Assembly: GCA_016946835.1 (NCBI GenBank)
Contig: JACVTC010000179.1
Coordinates: forward strand, 182,501-246,500
DNA: 64,000 nucleotides
Direction of reading: 5' to 3'
From: Neocallimastix lanati (nom. inval.)
Lineage: Eukaryota; Neocallimastigomycota; Neocallimastigomycetes; Neocallimastigales; Neocallimastigaceae
Notes under the pieces: model-generated
What the model was told of the DNA's origin: nothing
What the model saw: only the letters and a program-made list of their open reading frames with translations
Databases searched by the model: none
Position numbers and translations under genes: made by a program
Shown here: positions 1 to 19,734 of the stretch, piece by piece
Position numbering within the stretch: position 1 is the first letter of the stretch
Layout: every line of letters begins with the position of its first letter

Positions 1-211
1 AAAATTAATTAATATTATCATTATTATGAATAAATAAATAAATAAATAGATAGATAAATAAAATTATATTATATCATTCAAAAAAAAAAAAAAATTTTTT
101 TTAACATAAAATTAATAATATTATATTAATGTATGTTCAATATAAAATATATTTCATGAATAAAAATAAAATTTATTAAAATATGGTTAAATATATTTTT
201 TATTTTTATTT

Positions 212-1204
212 TTATTTTTGTTTTTTAAACCTACTACTTGTATTGATTTCCATATTATTATTGCTGTTATAAAGATTAGAGTTTGAAGAATTTGAATTAT
301 CTCCTACAAATCCACCAACAATATGATATAATGAAGGAAGGTCTGTAATATTATCTGTATTGACATAATTATCAACATTATAGTTCATATTTTTAGATGT
401 TAAATAACTTGCTCTTGTTACATATTCATTTGCTTTTTGCTGTATTTTAATTATTTTGTCAGTGGTTTCTACTATATTATTACAAATCAAATTGAATTAT
501 TATTATTATTTTAAAAAAAAATATTAACATTTAAATAAGAAAGAATATTTATTATGATTTGCGATTTATCATTATTGTTAAGAATCATATATATATAGTT
601 ATTGTGTTATTTAATTGAAAAAAAAAAAAAAAAAAAAAAGTGAAGATATTTTAAATCCATTTCATATATTAAAGCCCAAGATATATTCATAAATTATTTA
701 TTATAAATTTAAACATTAATTTGATATATAATTAAAAAAAAAAAAAAAAAAGGAATTAAAAAAAACATTTAATTTTGGTTCTTTTATTATTAAAATAGAA
801 AAATAATAATAATAATAATAATCTTTTTTATAATCTTTTATATTATATTACAGTCTTCATCAATAATTTGGTTGAAAACCTTGAAAAAAAAAAAAAAAAA
901 AAAAAAGTTAATAATAATATAAAAAATAAAAATATAAAATATATATGATATATATTTAAGATAATAAATTATTATATAATTATATTATATTTATAAATAA
1001 ATTTATATAATATTTGTTTCCTTTTTTAAGTTATTTATTTAAAAATTAAATTTTTATAATTTATTTAAAATTTATATATATATATAAATATTGGAAGGAA
1101 AAGTACTTTGGCTGCTTCATTATATAAACAGATAGCTACATCATATTGTTTTTGTCTATCAGCAAGAACAGCTTTTTTTTTTTTTTTTTTTTTTTTTATT
1201 GTTT

Positions 1205-1257
<53 letters not shown>

Positions 1258-1621
1258 ATAATAATAATTTTATTGAAGATATAATATTGTTTGATATTAT
1301 TGAATCATAAGATGAATTTTGAAATTTGTTTTTAAAAATGAAGTTATAATAATATTCATACATTTAAATTTAAAAAACAATATTTAAAAAATAATAAAAA
1401 TTTAATATTTTTGTTTTTTAAAAAGATATAATACATATTTATATAAATAAATAATAAAATTTTTTTAAAGGTTTTGATTTTTAACTTTTAGTTTTTTTGA
1501 CTAATTTTTCTGATAATAAAATAAATAAATAAAATATAATTTTATTACCTTGTTCTGCTAGGTCTAAAGCCTCACGATATAATTCTTGAACTCTTCTTGC
1601 CTTTTCTTCTTCATCTTCCAT
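212..1621 (-). CDS. Small MIT-domain protein, 4 exons, 141 aa
   Basis: Exons on the minus strand: 1549-1621, 1107-1171, 852-879, 212-471, all with GT/AG borders and a total of 426 nt. The first three exons and the start of the fourth encode a three-helix MIT (microtubule interacting and trafficking) domain. The N-terminal helix is MEDEEEKARRVQELYREAL; it is followed by QYDVAICLYNEAAKVF and by KIQQKANEYVTRASYL, the classic last MIT helix. The tail is about 55 residues, rich in Asn and Ser, ending FKKQK. MIT domains bind C-terminal tails of ESCRT-III proteins, so a role in endosomal or membrane-remodelling traffic is likely. No AAA ATPase, kinase or protease domain follows, so it is not Vps4 or a full-length SNX15/ULK3 type. 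Exon 3 is only 28 nt, and the acceptor of exon 2 lies directly after a run of about 25 A. The start is the ATG at 1621. The family is clear, the exact orthologue is not. Confidence 0.75.
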
Positions 1622-3075
1622 TTTAATTAATTTTAGTAGGATTTAATTTTAATTACTATATTGTATTATTATTATTCTTTTAATTGAAAATATATTTATT
1701 TTAACAATGTTTTATTATAAAAATTATATGATATTTAATATTAAAATATTAGCTTTATTTATTTTAATGTAAGAGAAATTACTATTAATGTAACTTTTTT
1801 TTTTTATTTTTTAAAATTTAGAAATTTTAATATTTAAAATATTAAATGATTTTATATTTCAATAATTAAATATTTTCTTATATTTTATTTTTATAGTTTA
1901 TTTTATATATATAAAATTTATTTTCAACCTAAAAATTAAATTAACACTTTCTTTTTTATTTTTTGAAATAATATATAATTTAATATTATTAAATTATGTT
2001 TACTATTAATATAGATATATATAACTGTTTTTCTTATTTTATTTTATGAAAAAAAAAATAAAAAAGTTTTATTATATCAATAACATCTTTTATTTTTTAT
2101 TTTATTTTTTTTATTTTATTTTTTTTTAAAAAAAGTCTTTCTAATTAAACTTTTTTTTTAATATAATTTTATTATTATTAATATATTTTAATATATTTTA
2201 ATTTTAATTTTATATTAATAATTTAAATTCAAAGTATTTTCTTAATATTTATAAAAGTAATAATTAAAAAAAAAAAAAAAAAATTGTACTACTCTAAAAC
2301 AAATATATATATTTTTTAAAAATAGATAAATTTATTTATAATAGAATAAATAAAAAGTCATATAATTCAAAGTTCATTAGAGAATTTCAAAATATATAAT
2401 TAAATGTTTTAACGAATCATTATAAAAAATAATGCTTTTTATGAATTGAAATTAAAAAGGTGCTTCATAAATATACATCTTATTAACATGAAGACCCATC
2501 CCAAATGAAAAGCTAAATCATTAGAATTAAATAAAATGTAATATCAAAGGTAATGTTAAATATAAATAATATAATACTTTTTTTTTTTTTTTTTATGTTA
2601 TATTATAAAATTAAACCAAAAATTCATAATTAAACTCAATTATAAATATATATAGAAATTTGCAATAACAGATAATGTTTTTGTATGTATGATCCACTTT
2701 TATATCCATCAAAATTAGAAGTTGAACAAATATATAAAAATGAAATAAAATAAAAATCGTTAATAATAATATTATACAATATATATATATAAAAAAAGAA
2801 TTAAAAAAATTAATAAAATATTTCAAGACTTTCGTATTTTAATGGAATACTTTTCATTTGATAAAAAAAAATTTTTTTTTTTTTGAATTTTAGAAGTTCA
2901 ATGAATAATTTTTTTATTGGCATATAAAATATTGATTACATTCATTCAATTATCTAATGAAAACTAAATAAATAAAAAAGACATTAAAATAATTCACTTG
3001 TTTTTTAAAAAAAATATTACATGGTCAAAAATTATATGTTTTAAGCTATCCAATAATAAATTTATACCTCATTTG

Positions 3076-3119
<44 letters not shown>

Positions 3120-3880
3120 TCAATAATAAATGATTAATTAGGTAAAAGTTATTATTGATTAAACACTTATAAAAAAAATTTTTTAATATATATTAATATT
3201 CAAAATTTGTATTTGATAATTTATTTTTTATTTGATAATTTTATCGGTTTCTACATTTCTATATTATAATATTTAAATATTATTATATTCTATTCTATAA
3301 TATTTATTTTTATTACTTTTTATTTCTTATTTAATTATGATATAATTTCTATTGTATTAATTACGTATTTTAAACTTTTTGAATTTGAAAAAAGAAAAAA
3401 TGATAATAATAATAATAAACATTAAAATTAATAATAAAAATAAAATAAATATAAATAAATAAATATAAATTAAAAGAAATTAAATAAAAACAAATGTATG
3501 TGAATATATTAATTAATAATTAAATAAATGCATAAAACAAATGATAATAATAATAATAATTCTATCTTCATTTCATATTTATATTTAAATTATATTTTGA
3601 TACCATATTTTTTTATAAAAAAAAAATTATGAAACTATTCTGAAAATAAAATAAATGAAATAGAATAAAATAAAATAAAATAAAATAAAAAATAACGAAA
3701 AATATTTTAAAAATATACATATGTAATCTTGTGAAATAAGAAAACTTAATAAATAAATAAACAAATAAATATTTATATTTATTTTATTTTAATATATGCT
3801 TTTTTTTAAAAAAAATTTTTTTTCCATATATTTTTATTATATTGTTTTTTTCTCTTTTATTTTTCTTCTTATTTATGAAA
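1622..3880. other. Intergenic, AT-only DNA
   Basis: Mostly A/T with homopolymer runs, the longest being about 38 A ending near 3117. On the minus strand around 2455-2545 a short stop-free stretch (reading NSNDLAFHLGWVF) looks slightly more complex than its surroundings and could be a decayed exon, but nothing ties it to a family. No gene supported. Confidence 0.5.
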
Positions 3881-10023
<6,143 letters not shown>

Positions 10024-10263
10024 ATTATAATTATACTTATTTAGTCCAATTTTTTCTTTCTAATTCAGGTACTTCTTTTTTTTTTTATTTTTCATTTAAT
10101 AAATTCACATAAATCATATATATATTTGAACTATATATAATTAATAATGATTTATATATATGAAATGAAATATTATTAATACTCTTTATATTATATTTTT
10201 AATTCATTTGTTAATTCGAATACTTAAAAATGTGAAATATATAAGAAATTTGAAAAATATTTA

Positions 10264-10295
<32 letters not shown>

Positions 10296-10527
10296 CATTA
10301 AAACTTTATTAATAATAAAGATTATTTTCTTATATTCATTGTATTCTTTGTAATAAAAAATTCTGAAATATAGCAAATACAAAATAATAATTATAAATAA
10401 GATTTAAATAAATAAAATAAATAAATTGGAAAAAATTTAAAATCAAAATATGAAATATGAAATTGAAATATTTATTATATTTTAATAATTATTAATTTAA
10501 TAAATATGGTTTAAATTTTAATATAAT

Positions 10528-10570
<43 letters not shown>

Positions 10571-10829
10571 TTTTATTAATTTATTTTATTAATTTATTTC
10601 ATTAATTTGCTCTTCTTATATTGTAGTTTAGAAGTTCATTATTTATCAATATATTTAATAATTTAAAAAAAAATGAATAAATGAAATTAAAAAGTATTTA
10701 TTAGTTATTTTTATAAAATCAAGTAAAAAAAGTTATAATTTTGTTCTATTACTACGTATTGACTTTTTCATAGATACTTATTAGTATTTATTATTTTTTA
10801 ATAATTCGAGGATTATTAAAATTATATTT

Positions 10830-10876
<47 letters not shown>

Positions 10877-13592
10877 TTGATTATTTAAATAATCTAAATT
10901 TAAAAATTTAATCTACTCTAAAAAAACTTATAATTAATTTTTTTTTTCACTCTATATTTAATTTTGACATATTTAATTATGAACAAAAAAAAATTTATAA
11001 ATACATAATAATAAATAAATAAAATTAATATAAATTATAGATATTATTTTATATATTATTTGTTCAATGATATTATTAATAAATATAACAAATAAAAAAA
11101 ATAATATAGAATAAAAAAGGAAACTAATTTTTATTTTTTGTTTTAAAAAAATTATTATATATTGTAATATTAGCTTCTAAATTTCTAATAAGATTTTAAA
11201 AATACATGATTTAATTATTAATATTAAAATGTTTATATATTATTATTCTGTAATGGATGTTTCAGAATAAAGATGAAAATAATTGTATAATTAAAAGTAT
11301 TTAAATTTTATTTAGTTCATTAATATATTATAATATATTTTATATTTATTATTAATAATGAACTAGATCAATATATTTAGTTTTTTATAATATAATTATT
11401 CATGTAATATTTAAAATAATAAAATAATCATATAAACTTTTCATAATATGCTTATTTATATTTATTCTAGAATATTATTCTTAGAAATATTTTCATTTAT
11501 TATTGCCATTAGTATTATTAGTTTCAGTATTAGTATTAAAATCAATATTAATATTACATCAGAAAAAAACTTTAATCATTGTTTTAAATATCATATATAG
11601 ATTTATTGTATAAGCTTTTAAATTTTTATAATGGTAATCATTTAATTTAAACAATTTATTTATATATGATGTTGAAAACCAAAAAATTTAATTAAAGCAT
11701 ATTAAAAACTAAAGAAATTATGGAAATCCATAGTGATTTATTAATTGATTTAATTTATTTAATATTTATAATTATATTGAATTTTTATTTTAATTTCTAT
11801 TTATTTATTTTTTTTTTTTTTTATTTATTTATTTATTTATTATTTTTTTTTTCTTTTTATAAATTTATAGTTTATTACAATATTATATAAATTAATATTT
11901 TTTTAAATAATTTTTACATAAAACTATTAGTGAGTCAATTAACAAATGAAAACAGAATAAATAATTATAAAATTAAAAAATAAAATAAATTTGTTAATAA
12001 CTAAATAAATCTATTTATATGTATATTTTTTAAAAATTTAACAAAAAAGTATAAAGCAAATTAAATATATATACTAAAATATTAAATTAAAAATAATATG
12101 AAACGACATTGATGAAATGTGAATATTTATGGTATTTATAAAATTGAAATTATTAAAATCAAATTACAACACTAAGATACTAAAAATAAAAATTAAATGC
12201 TCTCATTTACTAAGACAATTCCCTCATAATACTTTTTACTTCTTTTTTTTTTTTTATTTACATATAATTAAATTGTTCATATATAACCAATTATCAATGA
12301 TTAAAGAAATGAATAACAACAAAAAGTTTAATATCATTAAACTTTATAGATAAATTCTAAAAAAAATAAAATAAAATTTATTTTAAAAACAAACTTAAAT
12401 AATATAAAAGGAGATATAAAACAAAAAAGATATATAGTTATTATTTAATTTTTATTAATTTGTTGAATTATTAAAATTTTAATTTATAATTTTTTAAAAT
12501 AATTTTGGAATGTATTTATATATTTATATAAAACTTATATAATGAAATATTTGATTACTTTATATATTTAATATTTGATTAAAGTTATTCATATTAATAT
12601 TCAGTGCTAAATTTACAATTCTTTATACCATTGCACTTTTTTTATTTTATATAATACATATAACTCATATGTCAATTTTGGTTTATTCATAAATTATTAA
12701 TATTAATAAAAATATTTATAATTTTCACTATTACCTAAAGTAGTAATAGATAGATAATGTATTATCCATTATAAATATTATATATTAAATTTTTAAAAAT
12801 ATTTTTAAACTTTATACATATCTATTTGTATTTTCCCTTGAACTTTTAATTTTTTTATTTTTAAAATTCTTTTCATTAAATAAGTATAAAATTTAAATAT
12901 ATCTATTTTCCTTATTTTAATTATATTAATTTTTTTTTTTTTCATCTAAATTCGTGAAATCCACCAAAAATAATTTAAAATAAAATAAAACAAAATAAAA
13001 TAAAATAAAATAAAAAAAAAAAAAAAAAAACTGAATAAACTTATTAATAAGTTATTAAAAAATATATATATGTACAAATATACTATTCCTATAAATTTAG
13101 ATGTCAATTAGAAATTTTAAAATTTAATATTATGAAGTAATTTATTATGTATAATTAAATTGTAAATATTATAAAAAAAAAAAAATGTATATTAATATAA
13201 TTAAATTTCGATAACATTTATTCAAAGTTAATTTTTTAAAAAAAAATAAAATAAAATAAAATAAAATAAAATAAAATGAAATTAAATAAATATAGAAATT
13301 ATTAAAGATAATTTTTATTTATTAAAATACTTTCTTTTTTTTTTTTTTTTTGCTTTTTTTTTTTTACTTTAATATATATATATATATATTTTTTTTTTTT
13401 TTGCTAGACATTTTTTTAATTTTGTTAGTTGTATTTTTTATAATTTAAGTAAATAAAATGGAAAACTCTTTTTTAAAATAATATTATATTAAATAATTTT
13501 GATAACCTTTATAAAATATTATGTAATAAAATAAATAAATATTAATATAAGAAATAGAAACAAATTATTATAATTAATAGAAATAATTAAAA
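10024..13592. other. Intergenic, AT-only DNA
   Basis: About 3.6 kb between two divergently transcribed genes (5' ends at 10023 and 13593), so it should contain both promoters. It holds a (TTTA)n run near 10525-10575, a poly(T) run of about 45 at 10831-10875, poly(A) at about 10267-10295, and TAAAA-type repeats near 12975 and 13240. I see no coding exon, RNA gene or recognisable promoter element that stands out from background. Confidence 0.6.
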
Positions 13593-16278
13593 ATGGATAC
13601 AAAATTTATAATGAATAATCTCTTACTAAATAAAAAGGAAAATGACATAAAACCTGATGGAAATCAATTTGATTCAATAAAAATGTTTTCAAGTAATCCT
13701 GAAAAACAATCAAAAAATGTTAAAGTAATGAAAACACCATCAACAGTATTTAAAACAAATACCATAGAAAATAACAATGACTGGTTAGTTAATAAAAAAG
13801 ATTCTGAAAAAACTATAATAAGTAATGAAAAATATCATGATATGAAAAATAAACAAGAATTAGATTCATTATCCTTTATTGAATATTATAATAAAGTTGG
13901 CAGTTCGAAATTTAATGTTGCAGAAGAATCTATAAAAAGTATTTCAACAGCCACAAAAAGTGAACAGTTCAGTCGTTCTGAAACACTTATTAATGAAAAA
14001 TCTATAATAACAATTTCAACTAAAATAAGTGAACAAAATTCACGTTCAAAAACGCATATTAATGATGAATCCTATAAAAAGCCAGAACATAATAACGATT
14101 CTCTAGATAGTTTATATGAATTTAGCTCAGTTGTTAATGAAATCGATGATAATTTATTATTACCATATGAAGTTGAAGGTTATGAAGAAAAAAATCATAA
14201 GTATGTGTTAGATATTAATAATGCTGATTTAAATGTATTATCATTATCAAGTCTTAATGAAGAAATTCGAGCCAATGAAATATATAATTACAATTATAAT
14301 AATAATAATAATAAAAATTCACAATTGATTGAAAGTCAAGATAACAGTGGTATAACTATTAGTGACGATTCTGCAAGTTATGATAATATCTTTAACTATA
14401 ATAGTGACATAATATTAAGTGATGATGAAGAAATAAGAAAATCAAAAATAAATGAATTATATAATGAAGCTGTTATTATAAAAAATCTTGATGATAATAC
14501 TTTTTCATTTGCAAAAGAAGATTCTTATAATGAATATTTTAATAATAGTATTGATAATTCAGAAAATTCTGATCATTCTCTTTTTGAAAGAGATCCTAAT
14601 ATAAATTATAGTAGAACTGTAAATAATCAAGAAGTTTTTGATTCACCCGAATTGATAGAATCAAATGAATCATTAATGAATAATAATTATCAAAAAAATG
14701 ATCCCAAAATCAATTATAAAGAGATAAAACCTATTAATAGTATATCATCAAAGTCTAATAATATAAATGATATAAATGAATCTATAAATGTCATCTGTCA
14801 ATCTAATAACGATTATGTTAATGCTGATGATGATGAAATCTATATTATAAAGGACACTAATAATAATAATGATGATGAAATACAATGTGTAGAGGAAAAA
14901 ATAAAATCAAAGAAAAAGGTGACATTTAATGAAAAAGTTAAAGTTAAAAGAATAGATAAGATTATTAATAAAAAAGAAATACCAGTTAAAAATTATATTA
15001 AAGATGAACTAAAGTTTGGATTAAAAAAATTAAAGAAATTATTTACCTTTAGTAGAAAAAAGGAAAATGAAAACAATAGATCACTACCTATTGATCTTTG
15101 GTTTTATGAAAATGAGTTCCCTGTTATTACAATAGAATATGTAGACGATTATTCTGATAGATATCATAAAAAGGAATTAATATATTCTAATAAAAATTGT
15201 CCTAGGATTGTTATTGATTATATTGATGATTTTTCTTATACTAATTCTAACAAAAAAAATGAAAATGCGAATGAAAATTATGAAGATGATGATGATGAAA
15301 TTAATTTCATTTACGAAATAGAAGAAGAAGAAGAAGAAATAAAAGAAAATAAAAACAACATAAAATTTAAACAAAAAAAAAGGTATGAAAAATACAAAGA
15401 AAATAATCAAAATTTTTTCATTAAGCCTATATTAGTAAATAATAATAATGAATCTGTAATAGAAATTAATCATATAGATAATTCAGTTCTAGTTGATGAA
15501 CCTGTAATTGAAAATAATCAAGTAGATAATTCAGTTCTAGTTAATGAACCTGTAATGGAAATTAATCAAGTAGATAATTCATTTCCAATTAACAAACTTG
15601 ACAAAAAAGATGAAAAATTACCATTTTACCTACGTGAAGAAGTTCCGTCAAAAAAAAAAGAAAAACAAAAAAAAGCGAAAAAATTTATAGATAAATTAAT
15701 GAGAATGGAAAGAAATTATTATAGAGAAGCAGAAAAGGCTTCACATGAATTAGACAAAAGTGATCATACAATAAAAGAAAATAAAGATATTGAAAATTTA
15801 ATGTCAAATTCTCAAGAAGAAAATATTATAAGTCCTTATTTGAATAGAAATTCTAATTCTATTGATAATAAAGAATCTTTTAATAATTCTTCATATTCAA
15901 ATAAATTGAATGATGATGTTGAAAATACATCTATATCTACGCAAAAACCCACACTAAAAAAAAAATCGGCATCTATGAATTATATAAAAAATGTATACAA
16001 AACATTAAAGCATACTTTTTCTATGAGTGATACTTCAAACAATAATAATTTAGGTAAGCATGAAAAGAATTATTAAAATTGTGTTAAATTAATTTGAGGA
16101 AGAAAAAAAATAAATTTTTTTTTCTTTTTTTTTTAAATAATATTTATATAAATATATATTTTTTCCTCTATTATTATTTTGTAATTCTTTTTTATTATGT
16201 ATTTAAATGTATTAATACATTTAATTTTTTTAATATTATTATTATATATATTAATTTATGTATTTTAAATAATAATAT

Positions 16279-16317
<39 letters not shown>

Positions 16318-17682
16318 ATTATTTACTTTATTATTTATTATTTCATTTATATTTTGAATTTTATATTGATCAATTTTTAAAAAGATAAAGATGATGAAGG
16401 AGTAAATATATATGAATATAATGCATGTATATTAGGTATGAATTTAGATAATGAAAATAAATTATCGCCTAAAATATCTAATCAAACTTTAGAAAGAAAT
16501 AATAATAATATAAATAATATATGCAATATAGAGGAAATGAATTCAATTGACGATATAAGTCTTAATAAAATATCAAAAGAAAATGTAGGCTATAAAAATA
16601 ATATAATGGAAAGTAAGAATGGAAAAGATATTTCAAAAGATAATGTTAATAAAATAGAAAATAAATTACAGAAATACCAATCATCTTTAGCCACAATGGT
16701 TGCAGATGTTGATGTAATAGATGTAGCAAATATAAATATTATTAATGATAATTTTAATATTGATATAAATAAGGAAATTTTACATAAAAAGAAAGGATGG
16801 TCGTCTTTAATTACATTATTTAAAAAAAGCAAGCAATTCAATTCAGAAAAACAAATTATAAATGATGATGAAAATGATAAAAATTTAAATATATTAAAAA
16901 GTATTAATACTAACTTTAATCTATCTAATTCTAATGTTAAAAATTTCAATAAAACAAGCCAAAAAGAAGAAATTAAATTGTTCAATTCATTTGAAAAAGA
17001 AAACCAAAATCAAAAAGAAATAGAAAAGTATAATAATAACTTTAACAATCTGGATAAAATGGATTCATCACTGACAGAAACTGATATTTTAGCCAGACAA
17101 ATTTCCAGGATTTCCGATTCTATCGAAACTGCCAATAATGAACTAAATGATTATACCCAATTATTGAATAATTCTTCAATAAATGAAAATAATGCATTTG
17201 TTGATACTAATATCAATTTAAGTTCTGCAACGATCGTTGATCAAAATACCAATGATGACTTAGCATCTAAAATAGAAACTAAATCATCATCCAATAAACA
17301 ATTAAAACAAATTAAAAAATCATCATCCCAAAAATTATCTGAAATAGTAAACGATATTAATAATTCTGAAATAAAAAAAAATGAAATTAATAAATATATT
17401 TCATCCAATTCTAGCAATTGTGAGTCACAATTAATACACAAAACAGAAAAAGAAATTGTTGAATCAGAAAATATTAAATATACAACTACTACAACTACTA
17501 AGAAAGTATTTTCACCTGTAATTTTGCCAATAGATAAAGAAAATGATTTTAGTAAAGTAGATACTATTGAAATCATTGATGAATATATATTTAATTGTTC
17601 AAAACCTTGTCTTTTCAATACTAATGAAGGTAAAAAGGAAGAAATCTATGAAATTTTAATTGAAGATAAATTTTCAGAATGA
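13593..17682 (+). CDS. Disordered Asn/Lys/Glu-rich protein with PP1-docking-like motif, 2 exons, 1252 aa
   Basis: Exon 1 is 13593-16053 and exon 2 is 16385-17682 (3759 nt). The donor is a perfect GTAAGC at 16054. The acceptor is AAAAAG at 16384, with an in-frame alternative AG six bases later. Without the intron, exon 1 would run only seven codons further to a stop at 16076, and exon 2 stays open upstream of its first Met, which supports the join. I recognise no family. Visible features: KKKVTF at residues 440-445, which fits the RVxF docking motif for protein phosphatase 1, followed by basic KVKVKR; a basic patch KFGLKKLKKLFTFSRKK; two similar blocks, ITIEYVDDYSD and IVIDYIDDFSY; a three-fold 16-residue repeat around DNSVLVDEP at about 621-668; and acidic runs. 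Exon 2 has KKKGWSSLITLFKKSKQF, reminiscent of an amphipathic helix. A regulatory or scaffold role is inference. Confidence 0.65.
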
Positions 17683-17715
17683 ACCATTTATTCTTAAATT
17701 TTTTATCAAGAATAA

Positions 17716-17761
<46 letters not shown>

Positions 17762-19018
17762 ATAATATTATATAAAATAATAATAACAATAGCATGTTAA
17801 CAATTATACCAATAATAATAATGATAAAAAATTGGGTGAAAGTTAGATTTAAAATAAAAATTTAATTATTAATACTAATAACGTATTTTATATAAATTTA
17901 GTTATTCTATGGTTAATAGAGTAAATATTTAAGTTTTTTTATTAATTGATATTTTTAATAATTTTAAAATATATTTAATATTAATGGTATTTTCTTGATA
18001 TTTCAATATTAAATATAAATATTTATTTTGAACGTTTATCTTTTTTTTTTATATAATAAAACTTAATATTATATCAAATTTTTTATATAAGTATCATAGC
18101 ATTATTATTATTATTATTAAAAAAATTTATATAATTGTTTTGTTATTTTGTTATTATATTATTATTAGTTTATATATATATATATTCTTTAATAAAAAAA
18201 TAATAATAATAATAATAATAATAAAACTGACATAAATATGTTTAATCTATAAAAGAAAAAATATATGTATTAATCAAAATATAATATATATATATATATA
18301 GAACAAAAAAAAGAAAAATAAAAATAAAATCCTTTTAGAATTATTAATGAATAAACATAAATTAATAAAAACAAGTTAAAAATAAAAAGATTAATAAAAG
18401 AAAAAGAAAAAAGAAAAAAGAAAAAGAAAAAGAAAAAGAAAAATTAAAAAGAAAAAAATCTAATAGTTGTTTTTAATAAACTTATTTAAAATTCATTTAA
18501 TCATTCTTAAAAATTGTTAAATTTATGATTTTAAATATAGATTATTTAATAAAAAATTCAGATATATACCTTTCTCTACAATTATGCCATCCATATTTAT
18601 AAATATTTATTTTTACTTGTGGATTAGAAGCTATATGCAAAATGATAGAAATGGATGTTAAATCTAATCTTGGTCAAAGTAAAAAAAAATATGCAATTTA
18701 TAAATATTAATTATAATAAAATAAAATAAAAAAATATCATATATCATTAACCTCTTTAATAATTTATATAAATTAATCCATAACCCAGCATAGAAATATT
18801 CTCTTATTTTTTTTAAAATTGTTATATAAAAATATAATATTTGAAATAAATTCTGAATATTATAATAAATTAAACTAATTTTCATTTTATATATTATAAA
18901 ATTCATATATATATATATATATACACACATAATTATAATTTTTTAAATATCTATTTTATATATATTATATTATTTATATTAATACTTTTTTTAATATTAT
19001 TTTTATTATTTAAATATT

Positions 19019-19052
<34 letters not shown>

Positions 19053-19221
19053 ATTTGTTTGTTTGTTTGATTGCTTTTTTATTTGTTTGTTTGTTATTGT
19101 TGTTAGTGTTATTGTTTACTTATTTGTTCGTTAGATTATTAGTTTACTTAATTTTTGTTATAAATTATTATTGTATCTTTTTTACTTTTTTTTTTTTTTT
19201 TTTTTTACTACATGTATTTTT

Positions 19222-19254
<33 letters not shown>

Positions 19255-19466
19255 AAAAAAAAATTTATAAAAATATGGGTATAATAAACATTTATTTTTT
19301 AATTATAGGCAATATTTTAAATAAAACTTTTTTCAAATAAAATTTCCTCTTCTTCTTATATATATTTATATATTAATATTTGGAATAGTTCTTAAATAAC
19401 TAATTTATTTTTTATAATCTATTCAAATATAGATTATTCTCATTAAACGTATTTTTAAATAATTAA
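17683..19466. other. Intergenic region with purine tract and homopolymers
   Basis: Contains a 40-nt poly(A) run at 17720-17759, directly after the stop codon of the upstream plus-strand gene. There is a strand-asymmetric AAAAG-rich purine tract at about 18395-18460, (TTTG)n near 19055-19095, and facing poly(T)/poly(A) runs at 19190-19250. A possible exon fragment is listed separately. No tRNA or other RNA gene seen. Confidence 0.5.
18557..18840 (-). pseudogene. Possible relic of helical-repeat (ARM-like) exons
   Basis: Two short minus-strand stretches read like protein: about 18768-18840 (KKIREYFYAGLWINLYKLL) and, after a possible GTTAAT donor and TTAG acceptor, 18572-18660 (SISIILHIASNPQVKINIYK, then YGWHNCRE) with a GTATAT donor. 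The pattern of hydrophobic helices with an Asn-Pro turn is like an armadillo-type repeat, but the two pieces do not join in one phase and no further exons are visible on either side. I treat it as a fragment; it may be chance. Confidence 0.25.
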
Positions 19467-19702
19467 TCATTTTAAATCAACACTCATATCCTTAGTTTTA
19501 TTAGATGAACTGAATACTCTTGATAATGTTTCATAAACTAAAAATGTAACACAAGTATTTGGTAAAACTCTAATTACATTAGTAAACATTCCCTTATAAT
19601 AACCTGTAAAGCCTTCACGTCTTTGTATTAATTATAAATTTTATAATAATGTAAGATTATTATATATATATAATTATTTAAATATTTTTATTGATTATTA
19701 AT

Positions 19703-19734
<32 letters not shown>

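Noticed and set aside
16094-16357. Plus-strand Phe/Ile/Asn-rich frame between the two exons of the 1252-aa gene
   Set aside because: It lies in the intron and is made of poly(T), ATT and AAT runs.
16590-17618. Long minus-strand frames rich in Leu/Ile/Phe/Ser
   Set aside because: Antisense shadows of the second exon of the 1252-aa protein; no start context or homology.
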